Source: Hyphomicrobiales bacterium (GTDB lineage Bacteria > Pseudomonadota > Alphaproteobacteria > Rhizobiales > Rhizobiaceae). Taken from it: 64,000 nt of DNA. Shown here in pieces: positions 10,045-21,677 of the stretch; position 1 is the first letter of the stretch, and every line of letters starts with the position of its first letter. Location: contig UCFC01000024.1 in the NCBI GenBank assembly GCA_900471515.1, positions 62,001 to 126,000 of the forward strand, given 5' to 3'. The position numbers and the translations under genes were made by a program. The notes below the pieces were generated by a model, which worked only from the letters and a program-made list of their open reading frames with translations, was not told where the DNA came from and did not search any database.

Positions 10045-10555
10045 TTAGCGGCTGAGCGCGGCGGCGATATCTGCTCCCACGAACTCGGCTGCCTGGTTGG
10101 CGGCGCGATTTTCGGCATCGCGGATGGCACGCAGCTTTGCAAATTCCTGATCGGGAAAGTCGACGAGGGCCGTCGCTTCGCGTCTGCCCGCCTTGATCAC
10201 CTGGTTGTCCTTGGTGGTGCGCAGGGTGTAGCTGACGGAAACCGTGGCGCGGCCTGCGCGAGAGGTATCGGAGGATTGAACGAGCAGGGTATCGGCAACG
10301 ACCGATGAAACCTGCATGTCAACCATGTAATCGGGCTTCACGGGTTCACCGGCGCCACGTGACGCCAGGAAGATCAGGTGGTTGCGAACTTCCTGTCCGA
10401 CACGCGTGCTGGCTTCGGAAAAGCCGACGGAGCCGAGCTTCTCGTTAACGCCGGTGCTCTCGGAATAGAGCGGCCGAACCTGGCAGGCGGAAAGCAATGC
10501 CGCAGAGACAAGGATTGTGACGATGCCGGCGCGTCGCGCAAGCTTGCGGGCGAAA

Positions 10556-10566
<11 letters not shown>
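10045..10566 (-). CDS. lptE: LPS-assembly lipoprotein LptE
   Basis: Outer-membrane lipoprotein that plugs LptD and helps insert lipopolysaccharide. The 173-residue product has a lipoprotein signal with hydrophobic stretch at residues 14-27 and lipobox L-S-A-C (Cys28 would be lipidated). The mature N terminus Q-V-R-P-L-Y is typical of this family. Its start overlaps the end of leuS by 11 bases, so leuS-lptE-holA are probably cotranscribed. Sequence conservation in LptE is low, so the call leans on the lipobox and synteny. Confidence 0.88.
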
Positions 10567-13186
<2,620 letters not shown>

Positions 13187-13381
13187 GTATCAGAATTTCC
13201 GGAAAATCAGGGGAGGTTGGTCGAGACCTTCACCATGAAACCAACCGAGCGTCAAGTTTTGCCGGCACTTCACGCGTTCGATCTTGGCTTTGAACGATTT
13301 CGCAGAGAGAAGTCTTGGCAAGGCCGCGCCTGCCCAGTAGTGCATTGCCGGTGGATTTATGCCTGTTATCGGGACAGAACG

Positions 13382-14041
13382 ATGGAACTTCAAGAGCGGT
13401 TGAAAGAAGTATGGTCCAGAATTGCCGCGGCAGCGCGGGATGCAGGCCGCGCAGAGCCGGCAGTGCAGCTTGTGGCTGTCTCGAAGACGTTCGAGGCCGA
13501 TACCATTCGCCTGGCGATCGATGCTGGCCAGCGCATCTTTGGAGAAAACCGCGTTCAGGAAAGCCAGGGGAAGTGGCCGGGGCTGAAGGCGGAAACGCCC
13601 GGCATCGAGCTTCACCTCATCGGCCCGCTGCAATCCAACAAGGCTGCCGAAGCGGTCGCGCTCTTTGACGTGATCGAAACCGTCGATCGTGAGAAGATCG
13701 CGCGTGCCCTCGCCGAAGAAATGAAGCGGCAGGCCAAGGTGGTGCGTCTTTATGTGCAGGTCAATACCGGCCTGGAACCACAGAAGGCGGGCATTGCCCC
13801 TGACGATACAGCTGCTTTCGTCAGGTTCTGTCGCGATGAGCTCGGTCTTGCCATTGAAGGGTTGATGTGCATTCCGCCGGCGGATGAAAACCCAGGCCCG
13901 CATTTCGCGCTGCTCGCCAAACTCGCGGAAAAATGCGCCGTCAAGAAACTGTCCATGGGCATGTCCGGCGATTACGAGACGGCCATCGCGTTCGGTGCCA
14001 CCAGCGTACGCGTCGGCTCGGCGATCTTCGGAGCGCGTTAA
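13382..14041 (+). CDS. YggS-family pyridoxal phosphate homeostasis protein
   Basis: PLP-binding protein of the YggS/PLPBP family, which buffers pyridoxal phosphate and has no known catalytic reaction. From ATG 13382 it is 219 residues. The PLP lysine is in V-A-V-S-K-T (Lys35). The conserved F-G-E-N-R-V-Q-E block follows at about 53-60, then H-L-I-G-P-L-Q-S-N-K, and the C-terminal S-M-G-M-S-G-D phosphate-binding loop. The frame is open back to 13217, but those codons do not look like the family and lie in the leuS divergent promoter region. Confidence 0.95.
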   Translation: MELQERLKEVWSRIAAAARDAGRAEPAVQLVAVSKTFEADTIRLAIDAGQRIFGENRVQESQGKWPGLKAETPGIELHLIGPLQSNKAAEAVALFDVIETVDREKIARALAEEMKRQAKVVRLYVQVNTGLEPQKAGIAPDDTAAFVRFCRDELGLAIEGLMCIPPADENPGPHFALLAKLAEKCAVKKLSMGMSGDYETAIAFGATSVRVGSAIFGAR

Positions 14042-14456
14042 CAAACGGCCCAAAGCACCCTTCCGAATCAGAGGATTGCTCATGATTCGCGGAGCCGCCG
14101 CCTGGCCGTTGTTTGGAAAGCGATAATATTCATTAATACGAAAAAAAGTTTAAGCGGGCGCTTTCATTCGCAATCGGAGAGCGCGCATGTTCTGCAGCAT
14201 CTCTCTAACCTATTAAAATAATTATATAATCCGCATTGCATCCAATTGTTGCCTCACCGGCTGCCGGGCGCTGCCGCAAGCCCTAACGAGAGCTTAAATT
14301 AAATTTTCCGCAAGGCTAATTGAGGAATTATTAACTATGTCGGGCGCAACCATTCGTTAACGGCAATGACCCGGCTCGTTCGGGTTTTGCATGAAGCGTC
14401 GCCGTTACCGGACTTGTCCGGATGACCCCTTTCACTTCGATTGCGGAAAACGGAAC
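14042..14456. other. 415-base intergenic gap before the flagellin gene
   Basis: I see no gene here. 14126-14340 is clearly more AT-rich than its surroundings, with A and T runs and several TTAA elements. An inverted repeat TAATT/AATTA lies at 14317-14330. The stretch presumably holds the flagellin promoter and the end of the yggS transcript; I could not assign promoter hexamers or a full CtrA box (TTAA-N7-TTAA). Confidence 0.5.
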
Positions 14457-15392
14457 ATGACAAGCATCATCACCAACAACGCTGCCATGGCAGCGCTGCA
14501 GACCCTGCGCGCCGTAAATGACAGCCTCAAGGACACGCAGGGCCGTGTCTCCTCGGGATATCGCATCGACAAGGCCGCCGACAACGCGGCTTACTGGTCG
14601 ATCGCAACCACCATGCGTTCGGACAACAAGGCCCTCTCGGCCGTTTCCGATGCTCTCGGCCTTGGCGCTGCAAAGGTCGATACCGCCTACACGGCTATGG
14701 ACAACGCCATCGACGTCGTCACGGAAATCAAGGCGAAGATTGTTGCCGCCACGGAAAAGGGCGTCGACAAGACCAAGATCCAGGAAGAAATCGACCAGCT
14801 GCAGGAGCAGCTGGTGAGCATTGCCCAGTCGGCTTCCTTCTCCGGCGAAAACTGGGTTGCCGGCGCTTCGGGCACGAAGAGCGTCGTTTCCTCCTTCGTC
14901 CGTGACGGCTCCAACGCCGTTTCGGTCAAGATGACGGACTATGTTCTCGATGCCGGCACGCTCGGCAACGTGCTGTTCGGCATGAATACCAACGGGACGA
15001 TCCAGACGACGAGCGGCATCATCGGTACCGCATTCAACGGCACCTATGGCAATGTCTCCATCGTCATGCCGTCGATCTATGCGCTCGATCTCACCAACTT
15101 CACGCAGGGCCAGCTCGATGCGGCGCTCTCCGGCGTGGAACTCGTGCTGCAGGCCATGACGAATGCGGGCTCGCAGCTCGGTTCGATTTCGACCAGAATT
15201 CAGCTGCAGGAAAACTTCGTCAGCGCGCTCAGCGATTCCATCGACTCCGGTATCGGCCGCCTCGTCGATGCCGATATGGAAGAAGAATCCTCCAAGCTCT
15301 CTGCGCTCCAGACGCAACAGCAGCTTGCCATCCAGTCTCTGTCGATCGCCAATTCCTCGGCGCAGAACATTCTCACGCTCTTCCGCAGCTGA
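14457..15392 (+). CDS. Flagellin (rhizobial type), orphan copy
   Basis: Filament subunit exported by the flagellar type III system. The 311-residue product has the conserved flagellin N domain (residues 1-135: N-N-A-A-M-A-A-L-Q-T-L, S-S-G-Y-R-I-D-K-A-A-D-N-A-A). The C domain covers about 225-311 and ends in N-I-L-T-L-F-R-S, with a short variable middle. ATG 14457 gives the standard M-T-S-I-I-T-N start; the frame is open for 22 codons more, without flagellin-like sequence. No other motility gene is in the window, so it stands apart from the main flagellar cluster, like the extra flagellins of Rhizobium leguminosarum. A strong terminator follows. Confidence 0.95.
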   Translation: MTSIITNNAAMAALQTLRAVNDSLKDTQGRVSSGYRIDKAADNAAYWSIATTMRSDNKALSAVSDALGLGAAKVDTAYTAMDNAIDVVTEIKAKIVAATEKGVDKTKIQEEIDQLQEQLVSIAQSASFSGENWVAGASGTKSVVSSFVRDGSNAVSVKMTDYVLDAGTLGNVLFGMNTNGTIQTTSGIIGTAFNGTYGNVSIVMPSIYALDLTNFTQGQLDAALSGVELVLQAMTNAGSQLGSISTRIQLQENFVSALSDSIDSGIGRLVDADMEEESSKLSALQTQQQLAIQSLSIANSSAQNILTLFRS

Positions 15393-15417
15393 CGGCTGCT
15401 CAGGAGAAGGGCCACAA

Positions 15418-15457
15418 AAAACCCCGCCAAAGGCGACCGACCATTGGCGGGGTTTAT
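15418..15457. terminator. Bidirectional terminator between flagellin and trcR
   Basis: An 11-base stem AACCCCGCCAA/TTGGCGGGGTT (15420-15430 and 15444-15454) is flanked by A residues on the left and T residues on the right. It can therefore end both the flagellin (+) and the trcR (-) transcripts, which converge here. Confidence 0.85.
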
Positions 15458-15478
15458 TCGCTTCAGGAGATGACGATC

Positions 15479-16180
15479 TCAGAACTGATCGTCTTCATCC
15501 TCGTCCTTCGGCGTCGAGCGCAGCGAACTCAGCTTGCGGAAGACGGCATCGGCGTCGATTTCCTTTTCTTCCTCACGCTCGTAGCTCGGCGTCAGGCGCT
15601 CGGTTTCCTGGGCAGACTGCAGGGTCGCGCCAAGCTCGGCAGCGGTCGGCAGCGGACGGCCCTTGGATGCCTTTTCCACTTCCATATCAAGGTCGATCTG
15701 GCTGCAGAGGCCGAGCGTGACCGGATCCATGGGCGTCAGGTTCGCGGAGTTCCAGTGGGTGCGCTCGCGGATCTGTTCGATCGTCGACTTGGTGGTGCCG
15801 ACGAGGCGCGAGATCTGGGCGTCCTTCAGTTCGGGATGGTTGCGAACCAGCCAGAGAATGGCGTTCGGACGATCCTGGCGCTTGGAAACCGGCGTATAGC
15901 GCGGGCCACGGCGCTTGGATTCCGGCACGCGGACCTTCGGCTCGGAAAGTTTCAGCTTGTAGTTCGGATTGCCTTCGGCGCGGGCGATCTCATCGCGGGA
16001 AAGCTGTCCGGTGGCGATCGGGTCCAGACCCTTGATGCCCTGCGCGGCTTCGCCGTCGGCAATCGCCTTGACTTCGAGCGGATGCAGTTTGCAGAACTGG
16101 GCGATCTGGTCGAAAGACAGGGCTGTATTGTCGACGAGCCAGATGGCAGTCGCCTTCGGCATGAGCAGTTGTTGAGCCAT
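15479..16180 (-). CDS. trcR: Cell cycle transcriptional regulator TrcR (DUF1013)
   Basis: Member of DUF1013, an alphaproteobacterial family named TrcR after its proposed role in cell-cycle transcription. The 233-residue product starts with M-P-K-A-T-A-I-W-L-V-D-N-T and carries a second block A-I-L-W-L-V-R-N-H-P-E-L. These are two HTH-like repeats followed by G-T-T-K-S-T-I. The C-terminal tail is acidic (D-E-D-E-D-D). An AAGGAC ribosome site precedes ATG 16180. It shares a 234-base divergent region with acs. Family assignment is firm; the molecular role is known only in outline. Confidence 0.9.
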   Translation of the reverse strand: MAQQLLMPKATAIWLVDNTALSFDQIAQFCKLHPLEVKAIADGEAAQGIKGLDPIATGQLSRDEIARAEGNPNYKLKLSEPKVRVPESKRRGPRYTPVSKRQDRPNAILWLVRNHPELKDAQISRLVGTTKSTIEQIRERTHWNSANLTPMDPVTLGLCSQIDLDMEVEKASKGRPLPTAAELGATLQSAQETERLTPSYEREEEKEIDADAVFRKLSSLRSTPKDEDEDDQF

Positions 16181-16275
16181 GGATATAGTCCTTCTGTCGT
16201 CCGCGCCGGTGTCGCGGTCCGTGGATTGTCACCACAATGTCCGGGAAATATGGCGCTATATAATCGCACTGTCGC

Positions 16276-16289
16276 AGAATTGCAATTCT
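16276..16289. promoter_or_regulatory. Palindrome A in the trcR/acs divergent region
   Basis: AGAATTGCAATTCT is a perfect 14-base palindrome. It lies 96 bases upstream of trcR and shares the GAATTGC half-site with a second palindrome at 16341. It is a candidate operator; the bound regulator is unknown. Confidence 0.45.
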
Positions 16290-16340
16290 TCAGAAATGAA
16301 ATGACCTTTGTCTAATTGCCGTCATTTGACGACCTGATAT

Positions 16341-16354
16341 GAATTGCGCAATTC
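16341..16354. promoter_or_regulatory. Palindrome B in the trcR/acs divergent region
   Basis: GAATTGCGCAATTC is a perfect 14-base palindrome, centre to centre about 65 bases from palindrome A and 61 bases before the acs start. A GANTC methylation site (GAGTC, 16355-16359) abuts it. It is a candidate operator for acs, trcR or both. Confidence 0.45.
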
Positions 16355-16414
16355 GAGTCCGGTCGCTGCTTCGAAACCGGCGGCTGTTGCATAGCCTTGT
16401 GAGGAGGAGTTTCG

Positions 16415-18370
16415 ATGTCGGAGAAGATCTATCCGGTTTCCAAACCGGTGAAGACCCGTGCGCTGATCGATCAGGCCAAGTACGAGCAATGGTACGAGGA
16501 AAGCATTGAAAACCCTGACAAGTTCTGGGGCAAACACGGCAAGCGCATCGACTGGTTCAAGCCCTATACAAAGGTCAAGAATACGTCCTTTACCGGCAAG
16601 GTCTCGATCAAGTGGTTCGAAGACGGCCAGACCAATGTTTCCTATAATTGCATCGATCGTCACCTGAAGACGAACGGCAACCAGACGGCCATCATCTTCG
16701 AAGGCGACAACCCCTATATCGACAAGAAGGTCACCTATAACGAACTCTACGAACATGTCTGCCGCATGGCGAACGTGCTGAAGAAGCACGGCGTCAAGAA
16801 AGGCGACCGCGTCACCATCTACATGCCGATGATCCCGGAAGCGGCCTATGCGATGCTCGCCTGCGCGCGCATCGGCGCGGTCCATTCCGTCGTCTTCGGC
16901 GGCTTCTCGCCGGAAGCGCTGGCCGGTCGTATCGTCGACTGCGAATCCACCTTCGTCATCACCTGCGACGAGGGTATCCGCGGCGGCAAGCCGGTGCCGC
17001 TGAAAGACAATACGGATACCGCCATCCATATTGCGGCCCGTCAGTATGTGGCGGTCAACAAGGTGCTCGTCGTGCGTCGTACCGGCGGCAAGACGGGCTG
17101 GGCGCCGGGTCGCGACCTCTGGTACCATCAGGAGATCGCCAAGGTGAAGCCGGAATGCCCGCCGGTGAAGATGAAGGCGGAAGACCCGCTTTTCATCCTC
17201 TACACTTCGGGCTCCACGGGCAAGCCGAAGGGCGTGCTGCATACGACGGGCGGATATCTCGTCTACGCGGCGATGACGCACGAATATGTCTTCGACTACC
17301 ATCCCGGCGATATCTACTGGTGCACGGCCGATGTCGGCTGGGTCACAGGCCATTCCTATATCGTCTATGGGCCGCTTGCCAACTGCGCCACGACGCTGAT
17401 GTTCGAAGGTGTGCCGAATTTCCCGGATCAGGGCCGTTTCTGGGAAATCATCGACAAGCACAAGGTCAACATCTTCTACACGGCGCCGACGGCCATCCGC
17501 TCGCTCATGGGTGCCGGCGACCATTTCGTGACGCGCTCGTCCCGCGAGAGCCTGCGCCTGCTCGGCACGGTCGGCGAGCCGATCAATCCGGAAGCCTGGG
17601 AATGGTATTACAATGTCGTCGGCGACAAGCGCTGCCCCGTCATCGATACCTGGTGGCAGACGGAAACCGGCGGCCATATGATCACGCCGCTGCCGGGCGC
17701 GACCGACCTCAAGCCGGGTTCGGCCACCAGGCCCTTCTTCGGCGTCAAGCCGCAGCTTGTCGACAATGAGGGCAAGGTGCTGGAAGGTGCCGCCGACGGC
17801 AATCTCTGCATCACCGATAGCTGGCCGGGCCAGATGCGGACGGTCTATGGCGACCATGAGCGCTTCATCCAGACCTATTTCTCGACATACAAGGGCAAGT
17901 ATTTCACGGGCGACGGCTGCCGCCGCGATGAAGACGGCTATTACTGGATCACCGGGCGTGTCGATGACGTTCTGAACGTTTCCGGCCACCGCCTCGGCAC
18001 CGCGGAAGTCGAATCCGCCCTCGTCTCGCACAATCTCGTCTCGGAAGCCGCCGTCGTCGGCTATCCGCACCCGATCAAGGGGCAGGGAATTTATTGCTAT
18101 GTGACGCTGATGGCAGGCAATGAGGGTACGGATGAACTGCGCCAGCAGCTTGTCAAACACGTGCGTTCCGAAATCGGCCCGATTGCTGCGCCCGACAAGA
18201 TCCAGTTTGCGCCCGGCCTGCCGAAGACGCGATCCGGCAAGATCATGCGCCGCATCCTGCGCAAGATTGCCGAGGACGATTTCGGCTCGCTCGGCGATAC
18301 TTCGACGCTTGCCGATCCGGCTGTCGTCGAGGATTTGATCGCCAACCGACAGAACAAGGCTACGGCCTAA
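16415..18370 (+). CDS. acs: Acetyl-CoA synthetase
   Basis: AMP-forming enzyme that activates acetate to acetyl-CoA in the cytoplasm. The 651-residue length is standard. The ATP-binding loop [10 protein letters not shown] is near residue 264-273. The C-terminal hinge motif T-G-D-G and W-I-T-G-R-V-D-D-V follow around 500-530. P-K-T-R-S-G-K at 603-609 contains Lys609, the conserved site of regulatory acetylation. A GAGGAGGAG ribosome site precedes ATG 16415. It is monocistronic, with a terminator directly after. Confidence 0.98.
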   Translation: MSEKIYPVSKPVKTRALIDQAKYEQWYEESIENPDKFWGKHGKRIDWFKPYTKVKNTSFTGKVSIKWFEDGQTNVSYNCIDRHLKTNGNQTAIIFEGDNPYIDKKVTYNELYEHVCRMANVLKKHGVKKGDRVTIYMPMIPEAAYAMLACARIGAVHSVVFGGFSPEALAGRIVDCESTFVITCDEGIRGGKPVPLKDNTDTAIHIAARQYVAVNKVLVVRRTGGKTGWAPGRDLWYHQEIAKVKPECPPVKMKAEDPLFILYTSGSTGKPKGVLHTTGGYLVYAAMTHEYVFDYHPGDIYWCTADVGWVTGHSYIVYGPLANCATTLMFEGVPNFPDQGRFWEIIDKHKVNIFYTAPTAIRSLMGAGDHFVTRSSRESLRLLGTVGEPINPEAWEWYYNVVGDKRCPVIDTWWQTETGGHMITPLPGATDLKPGSATRPFFGVKPQLVDNEGKVLEGAADGNLCITDSWPGQMRTVYGDHERFIQTYFSTYKGKYFTGDGCRRDEDGYYWITGRVDDVLNVSGHRLGTAEVESALVSHNLVSEAAVVGYPHPIKGQGIYCYVTLMAGNEGTDELRQQLVKHVRSEIGPIAAPDKIQFAPGLPKTRSGKIMRRILRKIAEDDFGSLGDTSTLADPAVVEDLIANRQNKATA

Positions 18371-18377
18371 ATCGACA

Positions 18378-18408
18378 AAGGCCGTTCCGTTATCGGGGCG
18401 GCCTTATT
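18378..18408 (+). terminator. Terminator after acs
   Basis: AAGGCCG/CGGCCTT stem with a 14-base loop, followed by TATTCT. It overlaps the stop codon of the convergent nuclease gene by two bases. Confidence 0.6.
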
Positions 18409-18868
18409 CTCCGGCGCAGGAAACCGGCGGCTTGCGGCCGCCATCATAGGCACGAACCAGCCCGTCGCCGAGCAGGTCGCGCGCGGGATCGCGCCCATCG
18501 GAAAGCCTGACATTGGCGAGGATGCGTCCGAAATATTTGTCGCCGCTGATGTCGGTCAGCCTGATACTGGGAATACCTGCGATCATCCGCTCCAGCGCCT
18601 GGCGCGCTTCAGTCGCCGCCTTTCTGATCTCAGGGCACCGCGAATGGATTTCGGGTGCGTCAATGCCGCGAATGCGGACGTAGACTTCCATCGTCTGTTG
18701 CGGCCAGGGCGTTGCCGCCACCAGCAGCGTATCTCCGTCAATGACTTTGATGATCTCGGCCGAAACCGGCCCGGCAATCTCGTCCCGCGCCGCGAAAGCC
18801 GGCACGGTGCCAAGAAACAGCAGGAGAATCGGAAGCACTCTGAACATGAAAGGAATAAATTCCTTCAT
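18404..18868 (-). CDS. Exported thermonuclease-like (SNase fold) protein
   Basis: 154-residue protein with an N-terminal signal (hydrophobic residues 8-23, A-F-A cleavage region) and a staphylococcal-nuclease fold. The core shows V-I-D-G-D-T-L, then R-I-R-G-I-D-A-P-E, then G-R-I-L-A-N-V and the tail L-G-D-G-L-V-R-A-Y. These match the YncB/SNase family and keep the catalytic Arg and Asp positions. It is likely a periplasmic or secreted nuclease; no substrate is evident. ATG 18868 is used, and an internal ATG at 18847 would still leave a signal peptide. Confidence 0.87.
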   Translation of the reverse strand: MKEFIPFMFRVLPILLLFLGTVPAFAARDEIAGPVSAEIIKVIDGDTLLVAATPWPQQTMEVYVRIRGIDAPEIHSRCPEIRKAATEARQALERMIAGIPSIRLTDISGDKYFGRILANVRLSDGRDPARDLLGDGLVRAYDGGRKPPVSCAGE

Positions 18869-18895
18869 GCTCTCAAAGTCAATAGGAATATTTAC

Positions 18896-19120
18896 TTAGA
18901 AATCGATGGCTCGACCATTGATCTCATAGTCGCCGAAGCGCGAAGGCTCCGCCCCGCCCCGCCCACCGATCTCGGTCGGCAGTTCGGCAGGCTTTGCATT
19001 CCTCCGGCGTTCCTCGGCCTCGGCGAGTGCGCGCCTGGCGGCGGGAGAAAGCATCTTGCGCGGCGGCTCCGTGCCCTCCGGCACGGGAGTTTCCACGTTG
19101 TCGTTATCGGCCGTCTGCAT
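18896..19120 (-). CDS. DUF1674 protein, SDHAF4-like succinate dehydrogenase assembly factor
   Basis: Small 74-residue soluble protein. The C terminus carries the family signature E-I-G-G-R-G-G-x-E-P-x-R-F-G-D-Y-E and ends R-A-I-D-F. In mitochondria and bacteria this family (SDHAF4/SdhE-unrelated, DUF1674) binds flavinylated SdhA and aids assembly of succinate dehydrogenase. The sdh genes are not in the window. It is transcribed divergently from htpX. Confidence 0.87.
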   Translation of the reverse strand: MQTADNDNVETPVPEGTEPPRKMLSPAARRALAEAEERRRNAKPAELPTEIGGRGGAEPSRFGDYEINGRAIDF

Positions 19121-19230
19121 GCTGCACTCCCGCCTGGAAATATTGAAAATGGCTGGCGAATAACCAAATCATAATGCGCCGGCGCCAGGATTTAAAGCAT
19201 CGCGCCGCAATCGGGAGATGGAGACCTCTG

Positions 19231-20193
19231 ATGAACCTCATGCGTACTGCCATGTTGCTTGCCTTCATGACGGCGCTTTTCATGTTTGTCGGCTTTTTGA
19301 TCGGCGGCCGCGGCGGCATGATGATCGCCTTTCTCATCGCTGCCGGCATGAACTTCTTCTCCTATTGGAATGCCGACCGGATGGTGCTGTCGGCCTACCG
19401 CGCGCAGGAGGTCGATGAGCGCAACGCCCCGGAATTCTACCGGATCGTGCGTGATCTCGCCCGCAATGCCGGTTTGCCGATGCCGAAGGTCTATCTCTAC
19501 GACAGCCCGCAGCCGAATGCCTTTGCCACCGGCCGTAACCCGGAAAACGCCGCCGTTGCCGCTTCGACCGGCCTGCTGGCGGCGCTTTCGCCACAAGAAG
19601 TCGCAGGCGTGATGGCGCATGAACTCGCGCATGTCCAGAACCGCGACACGCTGACCATGACGATCACCGCCACGCTTGCCGGTGCGATTTCCATGCTCGG
19701 CAATTTTGCCTTCTTCTTCGGCGGCAATCGCGAGAACAACAACAATCCGCTCGGCTTCGTCGGCGTGCTTGTCGCGATGATCGTGGCGCCGCTTGCCGCG
19801 ATGCTGGTGCAGATGGCGATCAGCCGTACCCGCGAATATTCGGCCGACAGGCGCGGTGCCGAAATCTGCGGCAATCCCCTGTGGCTCGCCTCGGCGCTCG
19901 GCAAGATCGCCCGCGGCGCGGCGCATGTGCCGAACTATGATGCGGAGCGCAATCCGGCCACTGCGCATATGTTCATCATCAATCCGCTCTCCGGCGAGCG
20001 CATGGACAACCTGTTTTCGACGCATCCGGACACCGAAAACCGTATTGCGGCCCTTGAGGAAATGGCACGCGGCGGCTTCGACGTCTCGACGCCGCCGGTT
20101 CGGGCTGCTAATCCGACGCGCAAATCGCGCTCGGTTCCCAATACCGGTTTCGGCCGCGGTGACTCGCAACCGCCGAAGGGTCCGTGGTCTTGA
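19231..20193 (+). CDS. htpX: Membrane zinc metalloprotease HtpX
   Basis: Inner-membrane M48 peptidase for quality control of membrane proteins. From ATG 19231 it is 320 residues. Two N-terminal membrane helices (about 5-22 and 26-44) precede the zinc motif H-E-L-A-H at about residue 130. Two more hydrophobic segments follow, then E-Y-S-A-D-R-R as third ligand region. The C-terminal tail is Pro/Arg-rich. The frame is open upstream to 19174, but 19231 gives the family N terminus. The stop overlaps the start of rsmB by about 10 bases, so the two are cotranscribed. Confidence 0.96.
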   Translation: MNLMRTAMLLAFMTALFMFVGFLIGGRGGMMIAFLIAAGMNFFSYWNADRMVLSAYRAQEVDERNAPEFYRIVRDLARNAGLPMPKVYLYDSPQPNAFATGRNPENAAVAASTGLLAALSPQEVAGVMAHELAHVQNRDTLTMTITATLAGAISMLGNFAFFFGGNRENNNNPLGFVGVLVAMIVAPLAAMLVQMAISRTREYSADRRGAEICGNPLWLASALGKIARGAAHVPNYDAERNPATAHMFIINPLSGERMDNLFSTHPDTENRIAALEEMARGGFDVSTPPVRAANPTRKSRSVPNTGFGRGDSQPPKGPWS

Positions 20194-21575
20194 ATTCAGA
20201 CGGCAAGAAGAAGCCAGCTCGCAAACATAAACCTTCTGCAGAACGCTCTGCGCCGGCGCCGGTAAAACCCGGCCTGCCGGCGCGTGCTGCTGCCGCAAAG
20301 ATCCTCGCTGCCGTCGTAGACAAGAAACTGCCGCTCGACGGTGCATTGGACCACGAGCATGGTAATCCGGCCTACAAGGCGCTTGGGGAAAGCGATCGTG
20401 CGCTGGTGCGCGCCATACTCAACGCCACGCTCAGACATCTGCCGCGCATCGATGCCGCCATTGCCTCGCTGCTCGAGACGCCATTGCCGGATGGTGCCCG
20501 CGCTTTGCATCATGTGCTTGCCGTCGGCGCTGCGCAGATTCTCTATCTCGATGTTCCCGACCACTCCGCCGTTGACCTTGCGGTCGAACAGGCCAATCAG
20601 GATCCTCGCAACCGGCGCTTCGCCAAGCTCGTGAATGCTGTCCTGCGTCGTCTTGGCCGGGAGAAGGAACCGATCCTTGCCGAGATTGCCGGCATTCCGC
20701 CGATGCCGGCATGGTTTATCGAGCGGCTTGCAAGGGCCTACGGGAAGGAGAAGGCATTTGCCATTTCCGAATCCCAGCTCGAGCCGGCAGCGATCGATCT
20801 TACCGTCAAATCCGATGCCGCAGGCTGGTCGAGCCGACTGAACGGCATCGTGCTTCCGACAGGAGGTGTGCGGCTCTCCGCTTTTGAGGGCAGCATTCCC
20901 TCGCTGGATGGATTTGAGGCGGGGGAATGGTGGGTTCAGGATGCAGCCGCGAGTATTCCGGCAAAGCTCTTTGGTGATCTCGCCGGCAAACGTGTTGCCG
21001 ATCTCTGTGCTGCGCCCGGCGGCAAGACCGCACAACTCATCCTTGCCGGCGGCAGGGTGACGGCGATCGATCAGTCCGAAAACCGGTTGCGGCGTCTGCG
21101 TTCCAATCTGGAGCGGCTCAACCTCGAAGCCGAGACGATCGCAGTCGATCTTACGAAATTCGAGCCATCCGAACGCTTCGATGCGATCCTGCTCGACGCT
21201 CCCTGCTCGTCGACAGGTACGACGCGCCGGCATCCCGATGTACTCTGGACGAAGGGTCCGGAGGATATTGCCAAGCTGGCGGCTCTGCAGGAACGTCTTC
21301 TGCGCCATGCGATCACCCTATTGAAGCCCGGCGGCGTGCTCGTCTTTTCCAATTGCTCGCTTGATCCGCAGGAGGGTGAAGAGGTCGTTGCCCGCGTTCT
21401 CGAAGATGTGAAGAACATCGAGCGGGTGCCGATCGATGCCGCGAAATGGCCGGGCATGGAGCAGGCCATTACACCGGCGGGCGAATTCCGCACGCTTCCT
21501 ACAATGCTGGATATGCCCGACGGTTTCGCCTCGGGCCTCGATGGCTTCTACGCGGCGGTGCTCAGACGCGCCTGA
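20184..21575 (+). CDS. rsmB: 16S rRNA (cytosine-C5)-methyltransferase RsmB
   Basis: RsmB/NOP-family enzyme that methylates C967 of 16S rRNA. The 463-residue product has an N-terminal NusB-like domain (about 30-160). The methyltransferase domain carries the SAM site A-A-P-G-G-K-T around residues 274-280, the catalytic D-A-P-C-S-S-T near 336-342, and a second Cys in S-N-C-S-L. The start is GTG 20184 (or TTG 20190), inside the end of htpX, which suggests translational coupling. The heparinase-fold gene follows after 102 bases. Confidence 0.95.
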   Translation: MVLNSDGKKKPARKHKPSAERSAPAPVKPGLPARAAAAKILAAVVDKKLPLDGALDHEHGNPAYKALGESDRALVRAILNATLRHLPRIDAAIASLLETPLPDGARALHHVLAVGAAQILYLDVPDHSAVDLAVEQANQDPRNRRFAKLVNAVLRRLGREKEPILAEIAGIPPMPAWFIERLARAYGKEKAFAISESQLEPAAIDLTVKSDAAGWSSRLNGIVLPTGGVRLSAFEGSIPSLDGFEAGEWWVQDAAASIPAKLFGDLAGKRVADLCAAPGGKTAQLILAGGRVTAIDQSENRLRRLRSNLERLNLEAETIAVDLTKFEPSERFDAILLDAPCSSTGTTRRHPDVLWTKGPEDIAKLAALQERLLRHAITLLKPGGVLVFSNCSLDPQEGEEVVARVLEDVKNIERVPIDAAKWPGMEQAITPAGEFRTLPTMLDMPDGFASGLDGFYAAVLRRA

Positions 21576-21677
21576 ATGCCATTATATTCTAATTTCATCA
21601 CAAAATAATACATCGCGGCTGATGAAATCGGTTGGGATTTATCTATTCTTAACCACGAGGGTCAATAGACATTTAAT

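Noticed and set aside
16322..18160. Long - strand frame of about 600 codons
   Set aside because: It is antisense to acs, whose motifs and length are complete.
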